Notes: a model not told the origin generated them from the letters alone. DNA of 64,000 nt from Pterois miles (GCA_947000775.1 CAMQGK010000001.1:919001-983000); one strand, 5' to 3'; shown: positions 1 through 11,498, numbered from the stretch's first letter. Translations and numbers: made by a program.

Positions 1-139
1 AAAAACGCATAATTTAAAATACATTAAAAAGCAAATAATATAAACAATAAAAACTAGTTGTGTTGATGCCGACAAGCAGCAGATACATTAAGATGTAGTT
101 TTGTTAGGTATGGTGTCCTTCCACATGCTGCTGATGGCT
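1..139 (-). other. slc18b1: slc18b1 3' untranslated region (partial)
   Basis: Sequence downstream of the slc18b1 stop codon. No AATAAA on the minus strand is visible before the window edge, so the poly(A) site probably lies outside. Confidence 0.5.
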
Positions 140-194
140 TCATTCAGTCAGGAGAGGAGTGCTTTCATCTGTCCGCTGACTATCTTCTCGAACA
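140..194 (-). CDS. slc18b1: slc18b1 coding exon 14 (stop)
   Basis: Residues 431-448 and TGA at 142-140. The acceptor GAATTGAAG at 195 joins in phase to give VREDSQRTDESTPLLTE. The family also ends in an acidic ERTTLL-type tail, which supports this exon although it is short and the acceptor has a purine near its end. Confidence 0.75.
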
Positions 195-3100
195 CTTCAA
201 TTCAAACAGAAAAGTGAGTATTACACCCGGCATGCTCTTGAAATCTGTAGTATACAGCACATGTGAGATATCTAAATATGACATACTATAAATCTGATTA
301 TTGTCGTTTGAAGTTTATTACCTTTGTCGTCGTGGGGGATGAAGCAGGTAATACACAGCGAGGAAAAAGGCCTGAGGACAGAGCGGTCATAGAGTTTCAT
401 GAGTGTAATTGCAAAGAAAAGACAATCACATGCTTCTTTCTTCATCCTTAAATAAATGCTGTGCAAGTAAAGTGGCAGCTTTCATAGTGTTACGCTTTCT
501 CTGTCACGCTGACAACATTTTAAAGGCTTGAAAATCAGCTGAATGACCGTTGAACCTGACAAAAAGCGGAGAGCGTGAGTAACTAATCATTTATTTACAA
601 TGATATGGTCATAAAGTGTGAACTGGGATCTTTGAAATCAACAATAAGAATGCTAACATGCCAGCAAGTGAGCATGTCCTTTCAATTGTCACTGCTTCGT
701 GTGACCTTTTCTCACATGGATTGTCGTGTACCTGAACACTGCACAGACTGATACTTACACCCAACAACGCCAGGCCTCCTTGGACTCCCGCTGCCCACTC
801 GAAGCTCAGATGTTGCGTGATAAGGCCGCCCACTATCGGGCCATAAAACATCCTTTTAAAACATCAAAGGGCACAAGATAAGTACCAACCATTGACACAA
901 TTCATTTCATTCCTACGGTCATTTTACAGCTACTGAAAAGCAAATGGCTTTTGGATATCGGTGGAAACCAGTAGGACTTACCCGAAAGACCAAAATGCCC
1001 CAAACAGTCCAGACACCATTCCAAGAGTGCTCAGCCCCTCTTCATATCCTTGTTCACTATAAAGAAGAATGTGGAGTATGTGTTTCCCCTTACATTATAC
1101 TGTATATACAGTACTTACTACACAGCTTTGTTGAATACTTGATTCTGATTGGTCAATCAAAACGTTCTACGGTCTGTTATTTCTTTATAACAGACCGTTG
1201 CTATGTATAACAGCCCGTTGCTATGGGACTCTGGCGGACCATTTTTATGTCAAATTATTGATTACTTATGTAAGTAGCCATGTAATAAGCGGGATAATGT
1301 ACAGCTAGCAGGTCATTGTTGTGAAATAAACCCTTCAGGGGAAGTAAAACCACATCACCACATTATTTACAACAATGACCGGCTCACTGTATGTTACCCC
1401 TTACTTAAAAACTAGAGTCAAGCCACTCACTATGCACATGTGATGATCTCAGGGAACGTGGGGATTGCAGTCATGCCCAGAGAAAGCCCAATTACACCAA
1501 GCATGACGACCAGCAACCACAGATGGCTACATGTACAAACACACAAAAACAGAATAAAATATAAAGTTAGTACCGTTAGTCTTCAGGCAACACATCACCT
1601 ACTGAGTACTACTAGTGTTGGAGGAATTACTCAAATCTTTTATTTAACTAGAATTACTGGCAAGTTGTAATTTACATCCATGTCCGTCCAAAATGTGATC
1701 ACTTCAGCATTTTATCCCACTAGAAATTTCTGAGAAATTGTCACAATTAACACATTAATTCTCGAGTTACAGCCAAAAACATGTTTTGTGAAGTCACAGT
1801 GACTTTTGAACACCACAAATGAATCAGCTCAACAAAAGTGGACGTTTGTGCCAAATTTGAAGAAATCCGCTCAAGACATTCCTGAGGAATCACGTTCACG
1901 AGAATGGACAAGGCATAAAAATAGAAATATTACATTGCATGAGCTCAAATACAGACTCAAGTCACTTTTTTCCCAGTTTGTGTTCTTGATAAGAGCTCAG
2001 AATACTCTGAAAAGCAAAACGTATCCATTTTCTAGAGCCAGGCTAGCTGTTTCCCTTTGTTTCCAGTCTTTATGCTAATCTAAGCTAACAGGCTACTCCA
2101 AACTAAAGGGATAGTTTGGGTGTTCTGAAGTGGGGTTGTATGAGATACTTATCCCTAGTCAGTGTATCATGTACAGTAGATGACGGTCAGTGTGCACCCA
2201 GTTTTGAGAAGCGTACCGACACCGGACCTAAGCGATGCAGTACTGTGGACGGGGAAGGCAGAAAAACGTATTCTAGCCACCTTAAAGAAAGACTCACCTA
2301 AAAAAATTCTACATCCATAGAAGTTCACGCTATAGTTATAATATTTCCACCGCTTTATTTTGCCATCAAACAGCCCTTTCCTTCTCCTTTCCGTTGGGGA
2401 ACTGGACTGAAGGTGAAACTTATCTAGTCTCTCCAAAGCCAGCAGGCTCACATGACAAAAGCTGTATAGATACGTTTCACTTTTTACATTTCACTCACAA
2501 GATAAAGCAGTGAAAATATTTGACATATAGTGTACACTTAAACTGATATTGAATTTTTTTAGGTGAGCCTTTCTTTTAGGTGCCTAAAATACGCTTTTCT
2601 GTCATCCCTGTCCACAGCACTGTACTGCTTTGCACCGATGTCTGTACTCCTATCTGCTGACTGTCATCTACTGCAAATAATACACCTACTATGGATAAGT
2701 ACCTCATACAACCTCACTTCAAAACACCCAAACTATCCCTTAAAATGGACAGATAATAATAAATACAATAGAATAAGTGTATTTCCAAATATGTAGGGTT
2801 ATTCTTTTAAAGTAGAGGGTCTGTTACTTTCCATCGTTACCACATACTCACCTCGGGATATGAAGGAACGGGACGGGGCCAAGCATGCAGAAGCCAATCG
2901 CTGTGGCGATACCTCCTGACACCATGAACCAAGACCTGGTGGACTGATACACACCAACACACGAGAAGGATTTAGTTCGAAATGACAGACTTACAATGCT
3001 GAAAGAGCTACCCACATTTGCTTTCATACTCACAGGATATTTGTCAGTGATGTAGCCCATCAGCGGTGACCCTATGCAGTATGGTAACGACAAACCAAGC

Positions 3101-6100
3101 ATGATGAGTCCCACGTAGCCAGATGTGAGACTAAACTAGATGCAACAGAGAGGGGAAAAAACTCACATGAAGCTCAATAAACTTTATTTCCACAGTAAGT
3201 TAACTTTATCAGAAGAAATGAAATTACCCTCTCCATAGCGAACAGGGACAACGTGGCATCCAGGAAGCCCAGACCTGAACTAAGAGTGAATACCACGTAG
3301 CAGATCAGGATGATTTTCACTTTGGTGAGAAGTCGAAAGAAGGAATCCTTCGAGGGGTCAGATTCTGTTCGGAGAGAAGCACAAATCAGCGAAAACAGTA
3401 ATTACTTTATTAAAGGTGCAGTGTGTAGCATCTGGAAGCACCTAGTGGTGAGTTTGTAAATTGAAACCTCTCCCGTGCGCAAAGCGAGCAGGAGAGCTAC
3501 GATAGCTGACGTGAAAATGCGAAAGTGCAAATGACCCATTTTCGCTGCAACACCTGATCAAGTCTGAATGCAGCCTTTTTTAACTCTGAGAATATCAAAT
3601 GACTGTACAGGAAGTTGCAGTTTGGGCAGCAATAAATTCTGCAGCTCCTCAAGAACAACAGAGGTTTCCTGTGTGTTGTTTCTTGGCGGCTGAGAGGAGT
3701 GACGGGGGTTAACGTTATTGACTCCGGCCCAAGCAGGAAAAGTTAACACAGTGTTTGGTTCGTCTGTTCTGGGCTACGGTATAAATGACTGAAAATGAAC
3801 AAATAATATGTTGAAATTTTAAACTACTACCAATGTTTGGCAGGACGTATATGTTGAAAGGAACCATGATCAACAGGAAACCTCCAAGAAGCATAAAAGG
3901 GACTTCATATCCAAACGACTGGTAGAACCAGCCTCCGACCGGTGGCCCCAGAATGAGACCAAGTCCTGTGAAAATCTCCAAACTGCCCTAAACAAGAGAA
4001 GAGCAGCACTTTAAAATACGCAAGCACAGCATCTGAGCATTTCCTCAGCTTTACGACTATTACTACACATGCCAGAGGATGTTTATTATTTTCCATGACA
4101 CTGGGAGAAACAAAACAACCCGAACCATAATGCTTTTTTTGTTTTTCTCATGATCCTAACGTCTAAACAACATGCCAGTCGCACAAGAGTTGTCTGCACT
4201 CACCAAAACAGTGGCCACATTGTCTGGAAATATTTTCGCTGTCAGGGCAAAAGAGGAGGTCATCGCACCGGCAAAGCCTAAAGCGTCTATGGACCTCACT
4301 ATGAAGCACAGAGTTATGAAAACGGGTCCTGCAGGAACCCGGTTGAGTAACCTGCGAGAATAGAAAGCAAAAACCATAAATTAATGTCAAACAGGAATCA
4401 AAGTAAAAACACTGAAACTGAATGACTGAATGGGTTGTTAGTTTGGTGTTAAATAGCCGACTAAGGACAACTAACAATCATAGTTTTTACATCTAATGAA
4501 ATCACAAATCTGCATTTATCACATTATAATAAAGTGGAGAATAACAATATATTCACAAAGAACCATCCACAATGCCAATACCATATTGTGCTGTATGGCA
4601 GGTTCTGTCATTTTGCAACCTTGCGGTTACATTATTTGATAATTACCGTAAAGTGAGGCTGGTGTTAGTCTCTATTTTGCTTTATTTTTTGGGGGGGGGG
4701 GGATTTTATGCCTTTGTTTGATAGTGATGGTGGAGAGGGACAGGAAATGTGGGGAAACACAGTAGGGGAATGATATGCATTAATACTGTATATTTCAAGA
4801 AATATTCCCATTCATTTCTTATTTAGACCATTCTGGCATTTATATTAACATACTTAATAGATCCACACATTTACTTATTTATTTTTTTCTTTATGTTTAT
4901 ACAAGAGCAACTGTAATGCCCCAATTTCCCCCCGGGATCAATAAATTATTTCTGATTCTGGTCCTGAAATGGGAATCAAACCGGGGACTTGCTGCTCAGG
5001 GCATTTGCGCCATGTGGTATGTTGCTGGGCAACACACTGATTTATGGATATTGTGATATGAAATTATATATTGTCTTAGATTTTGGATATCATAATATAG
5101 TAAGTGAGGGATAATATACAGCAAGCTGGTCGCTGTTGTGAAACAAACCCTGACATGAAGCATCAACCTGAAGGGGTTTATTTCACAACAACCGGCTCGC
5201 TGTGCATTATCCCGCTTATTACACCGCTACATACTTAAGAAATCAATAATGTCACACAAAAATGTCCAAAATCAGAACTGTGTCCATGGCAATGGTCTGC
5301 TATAAAGAAATATCAGACTCCAGGGCGCCACGGTTGACCAATCAGAATCAAGTATTCAACAAAGCCGGGTAATAATATGCATACGTTTTTCCTGATTTTA
5401 AAGGCTGCATTACAGTAAAGTGATGTCTGAACTCACCAGACTGTTCTATTATTTGCCTTTACCACTTAGTCTTATATTACTATTATTATTATTATTATTA
5501 GTGTAGTAGTAGTAGTAGTATTAGTATTATTATAGCTACATTACTGATGATTATTTATTAAAAATCTCATCGTGTATATATTTTGTGAAAGCACCAATAG
5601 TCAACCCTTCAATATCATTGAAATATCAGTACCAGGGTATTTAGATGTGATATTTTATTTGTGATATTTGATTTTTTTCCATATGATTATTCAACTTTCC
5701 CACCCTGTATGAGGGACTCAGCCCAGTTCCATTCATTCCTACTGAAGATGTAAATCTCTGAAACAAAATGTTCGTAAGTAAATTGTATCGCCTTTTTAAA
5801 AACGATAAATTATGTCCTAAATCAGCTGGGTGCTGTAGTTTTTTATTGACACAGGACCAACACTTACCCAAAAACAATGGTGCAGCCTGATGACACAAAA
5901 AGCCCCATAACAAGCATGAACTTTGCACCAATCTGGACAATCTGACACAACGACAAACAGAGACTAAATACAACTGGGCAGCAAATCACATTTCACATGC
6001 TGATAAGAGCTAGAGCCATATACTTACATATTTTCCCATTACCAATGAGCCAATTAAATTGCAGACAGCGTAGCAGCCGAATATGAGACCAATGACAGTT

Positions 6101-6764
6101 TGACTGGCTCCCTTCTTTACTGCCTGTGTAGAAATATGCATGTAATGTGTTTACTGGGCTGAGGAGAAAGGAGTTATTTCATACCAAGTAAGTAACAAGT
6201 AACATAAATAAGGACACGTAATGTAAAGATAATGGTCAATAAATGGAAAATATACTGAGATAACAGATGACAAAATATAAATGCAGTTATCACAGAGCTG
6301 TTACTCAAATGTTTGTTCAGTTCCTTATTGTATTTATTACTCCACTGTGACCTAACCTTTGCTTGGTAGTTATTAAACATGGCTTCAGCTGACCTTACCT
6401 GAGCCCCTCAGTATAACAGAGCCAGTCATCCATGGCCTTCAGGGAGGGACGTCTATCAGGCACATGATTACTGATTCATTCACTCGACGACACTAGTACT
6501 GAGATGTTAAAGGGAACTGATGATGGCTGCCTGACGTAAATGAATGAGGCCATGACCTTGCTTTCAGCCGCTGACACTACTCTTCAGTCTAAGAAAAGCA
6601 ACAACAGAGTTACCCTGATGGCTGTTATCAGCTATTGTTTCATATCCTCTACCAGCGGCTCTGTATTAAACATCTGTCTTTGCAATTATACACAAAACTA
6701 CCCACACTAAAAGGGCTGGGCAATATGACAATATGTATCGTCAAAACTATAAAATAATATATAT

Positions 6765-6822
<58 letters not shown>

Positions 6823-8099
6823 TCTATGACAATATAGTTTAAGCCTATATATATTTCTTTATCCTCCATAATTTAATGGTGCCTTGCCTTTGCCTGGCGA
6901 CAAACAAGTCACAAGTCGTGAAAAACGACATGAAGGGGGGCGTTCATATGGGCCCAACTCAGCCCAACACAGTAAACACTGTTTGCAGGCACCATAAATA
7001 CTGTATATTTGTGACATCACACATGGACAGAATGGTGCCTTCAAATGAAACATGTGAACTTGTGCTCACAAGGTGGGAAGTCATGAACCGACATGACATA
7101 CGACAACGTTCGAGTGGTTAAGTTGTGAAAAACACCACTGCTAAGCAACGGCGATACTAACGTCTAGAAGCAAGAGGGTAACCTAATGCAGGAAATGTAA
7201 AGGCACAGTGACACAGGAGAAAGACGAGGTCGTTGAGAATATCAACATTTTCCTCAGACATATTGAAAAATTACCAAGAAAAACAACATATAGCTAAAAT
7301 GACAATATACCGTATAACATTAACTTATTATGCACCAATAAATGAACTCCCATGGGTTCCACCATTTCTCACAACACCAATAAACACGTCACAAGTCGTA
7401 GATTTCAGAAAATTTCCACTTACAAGGTCGTAAATACAACATGGGGGGGTGTTCATATGGACTCAACTCGGAAATACCACCCCACTTGAAGGCACCATAA
7501 ATTGTGTATTTATATTGTATATTTGTGACATCACACATGGACAGAAATCCTGACAGCTTGTTTCAAATATATAATTTTTGAATGCGGGCTGTGTGTATTT
7601 CTCCATATAGCATTTTGATATGTTCACAGTATTTATAGAGTACTTAAACCTGTTTTATAATATAAAACATATGAAAATCTTACTTTACAATATGGGTCCG
7701 TTAAGTTGCATCAAAACACTTAACTCTTGTACATTGGTGTCGTTTGTACACTGTCACGTGGGCTTATTTTGGCTTACCTCATTGGGGAAAAATGGGCCTA
7801 ATATTGAGTAACAGATCATTGAACTGAAGTTGACCGATGCCATAGATATTAAGGTGAGAGTCTGCTGTCTTGTCATCCTCGGAGGGGGGTCTGTTGGTTG
7901 ATCTGGAGGGCTGTTATCTGTCGGAAATTAATAAAAGTAACGTAAAACAAATACAGATTTGACAGTGTTGAATGTAAAGAGCAGACATCAATGATATAAT
8001 CGCATTCAAACAGGAGTTAGGGGTTAATTCACTGCCAGGGAGTTGTCACTGTTATAAAAGTCACCAACCTGTATGCTGAATATCAACGTGCGAGTCCAT
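140..8099 (-). CDS. slc18b1: SLC18B1, MFS-type vesicular polyamine transporter, complete coding span (14 exons)
   Basis: Twelve-helix major facilitator of the SLC18 family. SLC18B1 is known as the vesicular polyamine transporter, which moves spermine and spermidine into secretory vesicles in exchange for protons. Coding exons in transcript order are 8069-8099, 7778-7917, 6028-6123, 5868-5941, 4204-4351, 3831-3987, 3228-3364, 3034-3135, 2852-2943, 1431-1526, 982-1056, 759-852, 322-371 and 140-194. They sum to 1347 nt (448 residues; human has about 456), and all phases join without a stop. Strong family matches are CYSILGPFFP (exon 2), FTGLGLILGPPVGG followed by YQSFGYEVPF (exon 6) and FEWAAGVQG (exon 12). 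The protein ends in an acidic tail with TPLL, a dileucine-like sorting signal that also occurs near the human C terminus. All introns are GT-AG. Several introns hold MITEs and microsatellites. Confidence 0.96.
322..371 (-). CDS. slc18b1: slc18b1 coding exon 13
   Basis: Residues 415-430. A short exon encoding the last helix, AFFLAVYYLLHPPRRQ, after a CTCTGTCCTCAG acceptor. Confidence 0.88.
759..852 (-). CDS. slc18b1: slc18b1 coding exon 12
   Basis: Residues 383-414. GPIVGGLITQHLSFEWAAGV matches the human GPTLGGFLYEKIGFEWAAAI. The donor GTAAGT at 758 is preferred over an overlapping GT two bases earlier because it keeps the frame into exon 13. Confidence 0.93.
982..1056 (-). CDS. slc18b1: slc18b1 coding exon 11
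   Basis: Residues 358-382. EQGYEEGLSTLGMVSGLFGA matches human EEGLSTLGLVSGLFSA. Confidence 0.93.
1123..1406 (+). repeat. Dispersed repeat, copy A, in slc18b1 intron 10
   Basis: Starts 'cagctttgttgaatacttg' and carries an internal hairpin ('ggtcattgttgtgaaataaa' ... 'acaacaatgacc'). A diverged copy in the opposite orientation lies at 5098-5368. Probably a non-autonomous DNA element; the family is not identified. Confidence 0.7.
1431..1526 (-). CDS. slc18b1: slc18b1 coding exon 10
   Basis: Residues 326-357. LWLLVVMLGVIGLSLGMTAI then PTFPEI, the helix 10 region. The donor is GTGAGT, reached just before an in-frame TAG that would be read only if the intron were retained. Confidence 0.92.
1670..2098. 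repeat. Old fish dispersed repeat fragments
   Basis: The intron stretch includes a segment with 'gaatcacgttcacgagaatgg' and another with 'gccaggctagctgtttccc', both of a kind I recognise as common teleost repeats. No coding potential. Boundaries approximate. Confidence 0.4.
2102..2744. mobile_element. MITE with about 200-bp terminal inverted repeats
   Basis: The left end AAAGGGATAGTTTGGGTGTT (2105-2124) is answered by the inverted 'aacacccaaactatccctt' at 2723-2741. The complementarity continues inward for roughly 200 bases on each side. The right end abuts TTAA. It lies in slc18b1 intron 9. A second, disrupted member is in syne1 at 49758-51074. Confidence 0.8.
2852..2943 (-). CDS. slc18b1: slc18b1 coding exon 9
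   Basis: Residues 296-325 plus two bases. Contains WFMVSGGIATAIGFCMLGPV. The acceptor TATCAG at 2949-2944 keeps the frame; a nearer CAG at 2931-2929 would break it. Confidence 0.9.
3034..3135 (-). CDS. slc18b1: slc18b1 coding exon 8
   Basis: Residues 262-295, phase 0. It encodes helix 8 with SGYVGLIMLGLSLPYCIGSP and the DKYP loop. Confidence 0.95.
3228..3364 (-). CDS. slc18b1: slc18b1 coding exon 7
   Basis: Residues 216-261. Central cytoplasmic loop (ESDPSKDSFFRLLTKVK), then helix 7 ending GLGFLDATLSLF, matching human FGFLDPTLSLF. Confidence 0.94.
3831..3987 (-). CDS. slc18b1: slc18b1 coding exon 6
   Basis: Residues 164-215 plus one base. It carries the best conserved block of the protein, GLGLILGPPVGGWFYQSFGY, which is the helix 5 motif C of drug/amine antiporters, then helix 6. 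Confidence 0.96.
4204..4351 (-). CDS. slc18b1: slc18b1 coding exon 5
   Basis: Residues 114-163. It contains NRVPAGPVFITLCFIVRSID and FPDNVATVL, covering helix 4 and the following loop. Donor GTGAGT. Confidence 0.95.
4870..4960 (+). repeat. LINE-type 3' tail
   Basis: Ends 'aatttccccccgggatcaat' then 'aaattatttctgatt'. It is closely related to the tail at 8855-8965. Such tails mark the 3' ends of fish L2/CR1-like LINEs and of the SINEs that use them. Confidence 0.6.
5098..5368 (-). repeat. Dispersed repeat, copy B, inverted relative to copy A
   Basis: Reads in reverse as the 1123-1406 repeat, ending 'aagtattcaacaaagccggg'. It contains the same 'gttgtgaaa...tttcacaac' hairpin. Located in slc18b1 intron 4. 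Confidence 0.7.
5476..5540. repeat. Trinucleotide microsatellite (ATT/GTA)n
   Basis: A run of 'attattatt' passes directly into 'gtagtagtagtagta' and back to 'ttagtattatt'. Intronic. Confidence 0.9.
5868..5941 (-). CDS. slc18b1: slc18b1 coding exon 4
   Basis: Residues 90-113 plus two bases. It encodes IGAKFMLVMGLFVSSGCTIV, helix 3. Donor GTAAGT. Confidence 0.93.
6028..6123 (-). CDS. slc18b1: slc18b1 coding exon 3
   Basis: Residues 58-89, phase 0 on both sides. It contains KKGASQTVIGLIFGCYAV, the loop and helix 2 region matching human KKGASNTIIGMIFGCFAL. Confidence 0.94.
6755..6820. repeat. (TA)n microsatellite in slc18b1 intron 2
   Basis: About 65 bases of nearly uninterrupted TA with one 'taaata' break. 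Confidence 0.95.
6898..7552 (+). repeat. Direct duplication inside slc18b1 intron 2
   Basis: A segment at about 6905-7032 with 'gtcacaagtcgt', 'gttcatatgg' and 'tgtgacatcacacatggaca' recurs in the same order and orientation at about 7388-7542. The copies are diverged, with indels. Confidence 0.65.
7778..7917 (-). CDS. slc18b1: slc18b1 coding exon 2
   Basis: Residues 11-57. A Pro-rich cytoplasmic stretch leads into helix 1 with MASVNFSSMICYSILGPFF, close to the human segment. Flanks are CAG acceptor and GTAAGC donor. Confidence 0.94.
8069..8099 (-). CDS. slc18b1: slc18b1 coding exon 1
   Basis: The first in-frame ATG (8099-8097) starts MDSHVDIQHT. The exon ends in phase 1 at donor GTTGGT. It encodes the short cytoplasmic N terminus, which is not conserved in sequence, so the start rests on the phase match with exon 2 and on the promoter-like DNA just upstream. 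Confidence 0.75.
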
Positions 8100-8400
8100 T
8101 TCTAAAACTTTCACGGTTGCGTTTCCGGTTATTTAGAGCAGAAATCAAGACGGTGACATAACGACACGCCGAGGAAACCTAAAACCACCAACAGCAGACA
8201 GTCAACCGGCTCCCGACTGTCTGTTCAGCGACAATAAACCTCAGTCTTGGGTCAGCGATGAGTATTTCCCATAGTATTTCCTCTATGAAGTCAACGTGCA
8301 CGTCTAATGATACAGAAAGCACACTTTCCTTTCAAAATAAAAGCTCCTATACGCAACTTCCGGTGGTTACAGCGAACTTCCTTCCTGTGTGTTAAATCAG
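8100..8400 (-). promoter_or_regulatory. slc18b1: Likely slc18b1 promoter and 5' UTR
   Basis: The 300 bases upstream of the slc18b1 ATG have no TATA box but carry several ETS-type cores: ACTTCCGG at 8357-8364, ACTTCC at 8375-8380 and TTTCCGG near 8126. The mix is more GC-rich than the introns. This is typical of TATA-less housekeeping promoters. The transcription start is not resolved. Confidence 0.45.
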
Positions 8401-8489
8401 CACAAAATACACAAGCCACGAGCTATTTAATTATAATTAAATCATTTAATTATAATTGAATTATATAATTATAATTTAATTTGTAGGTT

Positions 8490-8735
8490 TGTTTGTTTTT
8501 GTTTGTTTCTGGTTATATGGCATATACAATACTGCTGCACTTTACTTATTACTGTTACTGTTATTTATTTTTATTGTCAATTATCTTCATTGCACCTTAT
8601 TTCATTCACTGCACCTTCTCTTTTACTTTTTACTGTACTGTATGTATCTGTACTGTTGTTGTTGATGCTGCTGAGACACCCGAATTTCCCTCCGGGGATT
8701 AATAAAGGTTCATCTTATTTTATCTTATCTTATAT
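8490..8735 (+). repeat. LINE-type 3' end with (CTTAT)n tail
   Basis: Pyrimidine-rich DNA ends in 'aatttccctccggggattaa', then 'taaaggttc' and a 'cttattttatcttatctta' tail. Intergenic between slc18b1 and tulp4. Short open frames here are not genes. Confidence 0.6.
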
Positions 8736-8854
8736 TGCATGCCTCAATGCAAATATTTCTTTTATTCTCATTTGTTATTCTTATTTTTATTATTTACTTA
8801 CCTTTATCTACACAAACTTTGTTATATAGGCTATTGTAGCATTATGTATGTAAT

Positions 8855-8965
8855 TTACATGTTACATACTTCACTATTTCTATTTCTTATATATCTTTAT
8901 GTTCACATAAAAACAACTATAATGCCCTAATTTCCCCTTCAGGGATCAATAAAGTAATTCTGATT
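8855..8965 (+). repeat. LINE-type 3' tail, second intergenic copy
   Basis: 'aatgccctaatttcccc' then 'cagggatcaataaagtaatt'. Same family as 4870-4960. Confidence 0.6.
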
Positions 8966-9111
8966 ATTAAGTGGTACAGGAGTTGTTATTTAATAATGAT
9001 AATTTGGTTATTACATGTTTGATGCAAAAACAATAATCAATATAGTCAAATTAACAATGTGTTAAAATATAATAATGTATTGTTAGTGTATATATTTAAT
9101 TTTAAGAGTTT

Positions 9112-9425
9112 ATATACAAGAGGGTCGCAGGTTTGAATCCGGCTTGGGGCCCTTCTGTGTGGAGTTTGCATATTCTCCCCATGTTAGCGTGGGTTTTCTC
9201 CAGGTTCTCCAGCTTCCTCCCACAGTCCAAAGACATGCAGGTTAATTGATGACTCTAAATTGCCCTTAGATGTGAATGTGAGCCTGAATGGTTGTCTGTC
9301 TCTATGTGTCAGCCCTGCGATGGCCTGGCGACCTGTCCAGGCCCCCCCCCCCCCCGACCCTAAACGAGATAAGCGGTTGAAGATGGATGGCTGGATGTAT
9401 AGTGAGAGAGAGAGAGAGAGATTTT
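9112..9425 (+). repeat. Abundant fish dispersed repeat (tRNA-like head)
   Basis: Begins with a box-B-like 'ggtttgaatcc' (about 9130) and continues 'tgtgtggagtttgcatattc', 'cagccctgcgatggcctggc' and 'gataagcggttgaagatgga'. Truncated copies lie at 33770-34050 and 28655-28760. Contains a C13 run near 9343 and a (GA)n run near 9404. Confidence 0.7.
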
Positions 9426-9499
9426 CTACAATTTATGCATACAGACTTCTAAATTATGCAATACTTAATAAATAATAAATCTTAATAAATCTGCCACTT

Positions 9500-11381
9500 T
9501 ACACGTTACTTTAATTGATCTTTTCATAACTGGAAAACAAACAAAGGGAGTGAAGGAGGAAGCCTGTGGTGTGGGCTCCTGTAATCCCCAACTTTACAGC
9601 AGAGAGTGAAAGGGCCAAACTGTAAATGAAACATAACAAAAGCATTTGGAACAATGTGTTTTTATTACATTTTGGCCAGCCTATAGGTCCATGTAAACCT
9701 ATGGTCACATCATATTTGTTTCCTTCATAAAATAAGAGAGAGAAAAAAAATCAGGCAACCAGCTATTCATTAGGCAGTATTGCTGATAACTAACACACAC
9801 TGTCGCTGAAGTCTCTGAAGCTGCGTTAAATGGAAAGCTCTTAAATGAAAACACTCTGTAGCCTCTCTCAAAATACGTTCTTCATATACTGTAAAATAAC
9901 CTTAGCAAATGACAAATGTCCAGACATTTTCACATTTGTTTCTTTATACATTAGCACCAAATCTACATGACTCTCACTCCTACTAACATTAACAACTTAT
10001 GAATATGTTGTATTTAATACCTTTGCAAGTTTATTGTTCTCGTTCTTTTTTGCGTAACATCAAAAAACTTTTGGTACAATGTTAAAGCAAAGGTGAAGTA
10101 CAAAATTACTTAAATCAGCAACATATAAGCACAATTGTCTAAGCATACAATGATGTTAAGTCATTTATTAAATACACAGAGCAAGCAGCTTTGTATTTTC
10201 TTTTGCAAGTACAACATCAGTTCTATGTAGGTAGCGTTATTGCACACAAGCTCTATCTATCTAAAGCAGCACTGGTTTCCAACGAGGCAAACTACTGATG
10301 TAGCAGCATCATAAACACCCAATGAAAACAACACAGAACCAACCACGTCTGAGATTCCCGGAGAGGACCCCAGTTTTTACTCACATTTTTGTTTGTGGGG
10401 ATGGGACCATTTCATACCATCTTCCCCACTAACTTACTGTACTTTCAGCTAAATGCATCGGACTATTTGCCACACGGCTCTGATTCAATAATGATGTACA
10501 GTATTGTGGCCAAAAGAATATGGTTTATTATGTTCATTGCACCACTTCATAGAAGTGTCATGAATAGAAAATATAGAAACTATGGTAAACCGTGATCAAC
10601 TCTTCATGCTGCAGTTGCAGAATCAATATATTCTTCTATTACATGTTCAGCAATTTGAACATAATGTAGAGACAAACAAAACAGACTACAAATTAAATCA
10701 CTGTCTTTAACAAATGGGATTTGAATGATGAATAAATATACAAATAAAGGTATCCGGAAAAAAACAATAACAATGAGTTTGATATTCATAATAAACCGTA
10801 TAATTTATTTACTTCATTACTTAAAACTAACTAGTGCGGATACGATATGGCCTCGTGAAAATGTATTTGCAATGTTGAATGCCATTGTACCTAACAAATT
10901 TGCTGAGTATACTTTCCATTAACATCACAAACATAAATAAAATATTTATTAATTTGAAATAGATTGAATTAGCCATCATTTTAAGAGAGGGAAGATGTCT
11001 TTGGCACCACATGTGGTACTAAACCTCCACACTGCCTTTAAAATCCATTCCAGCATTAGTTAACCTTTTGTTCATTCAGGGAAGGTTGACATTTTCACTT
11101 CACTAAATAACATTTGAATAATAAATAAAATCAGCTCGAGTACATTCAACATATGAACTAGAAGTGATGGAGTAACTGGTGTAGCCTCCATGACCACTGA
11201 CCTAGACTGACATTGCCTTCAACAGACTGACTGAAAATCGTCTGCATGTGCAAGACCAACTTGTATATTAAAAAGAACCACCACATCACTGACATTTGCC
11301 CAGCGTTAGCCCCATACACTGGGCTGCTAGGCCAACTATCGTGGCTTCTTTTGAATTAGTCGACAACAACACAGAACCTTT
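9500..11381 (-). other. tulp4: Probable tulp4 3' untranslated region
   Basis: AT-rich, non-coding DNA directly downstream of the tulp4 stop, with no recognised repeat in most of it. Minus-strand AATAAA signals occur at 10164-10169, 10030-10035 and 9661-9666. Mammalian TULP4 has a long 3' UTR, so the distal signals are plausible. The true end is not determined. Confidence 0.5.
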
Positions 11382-11498
11382 TCACTTCAGCCTCTGAGTC
11401 ACGTTGGCCAAGGCAACAGCAAATGCCTGCACTGCTGAGAAAGGATATTGGAAATCCAAGATATAGCCATTCCCATCAATTCTCCCAAACTGCATCAC
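11382..11498 (-). CDS. tulp4: tulp4 coding exon 14 (stop)
   Basis: Residues 1795-1832 and TGA at 11384-11382. VMQFGRIDGNGYILDFQYPF then FAVALANVTQRLK, the invariant tubby C terminus. Confidence 0.97.
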   Translation of the reverse strand: MMQFGRIDGNGYILDFQYPFSAVQAFAVALANVTQRLK

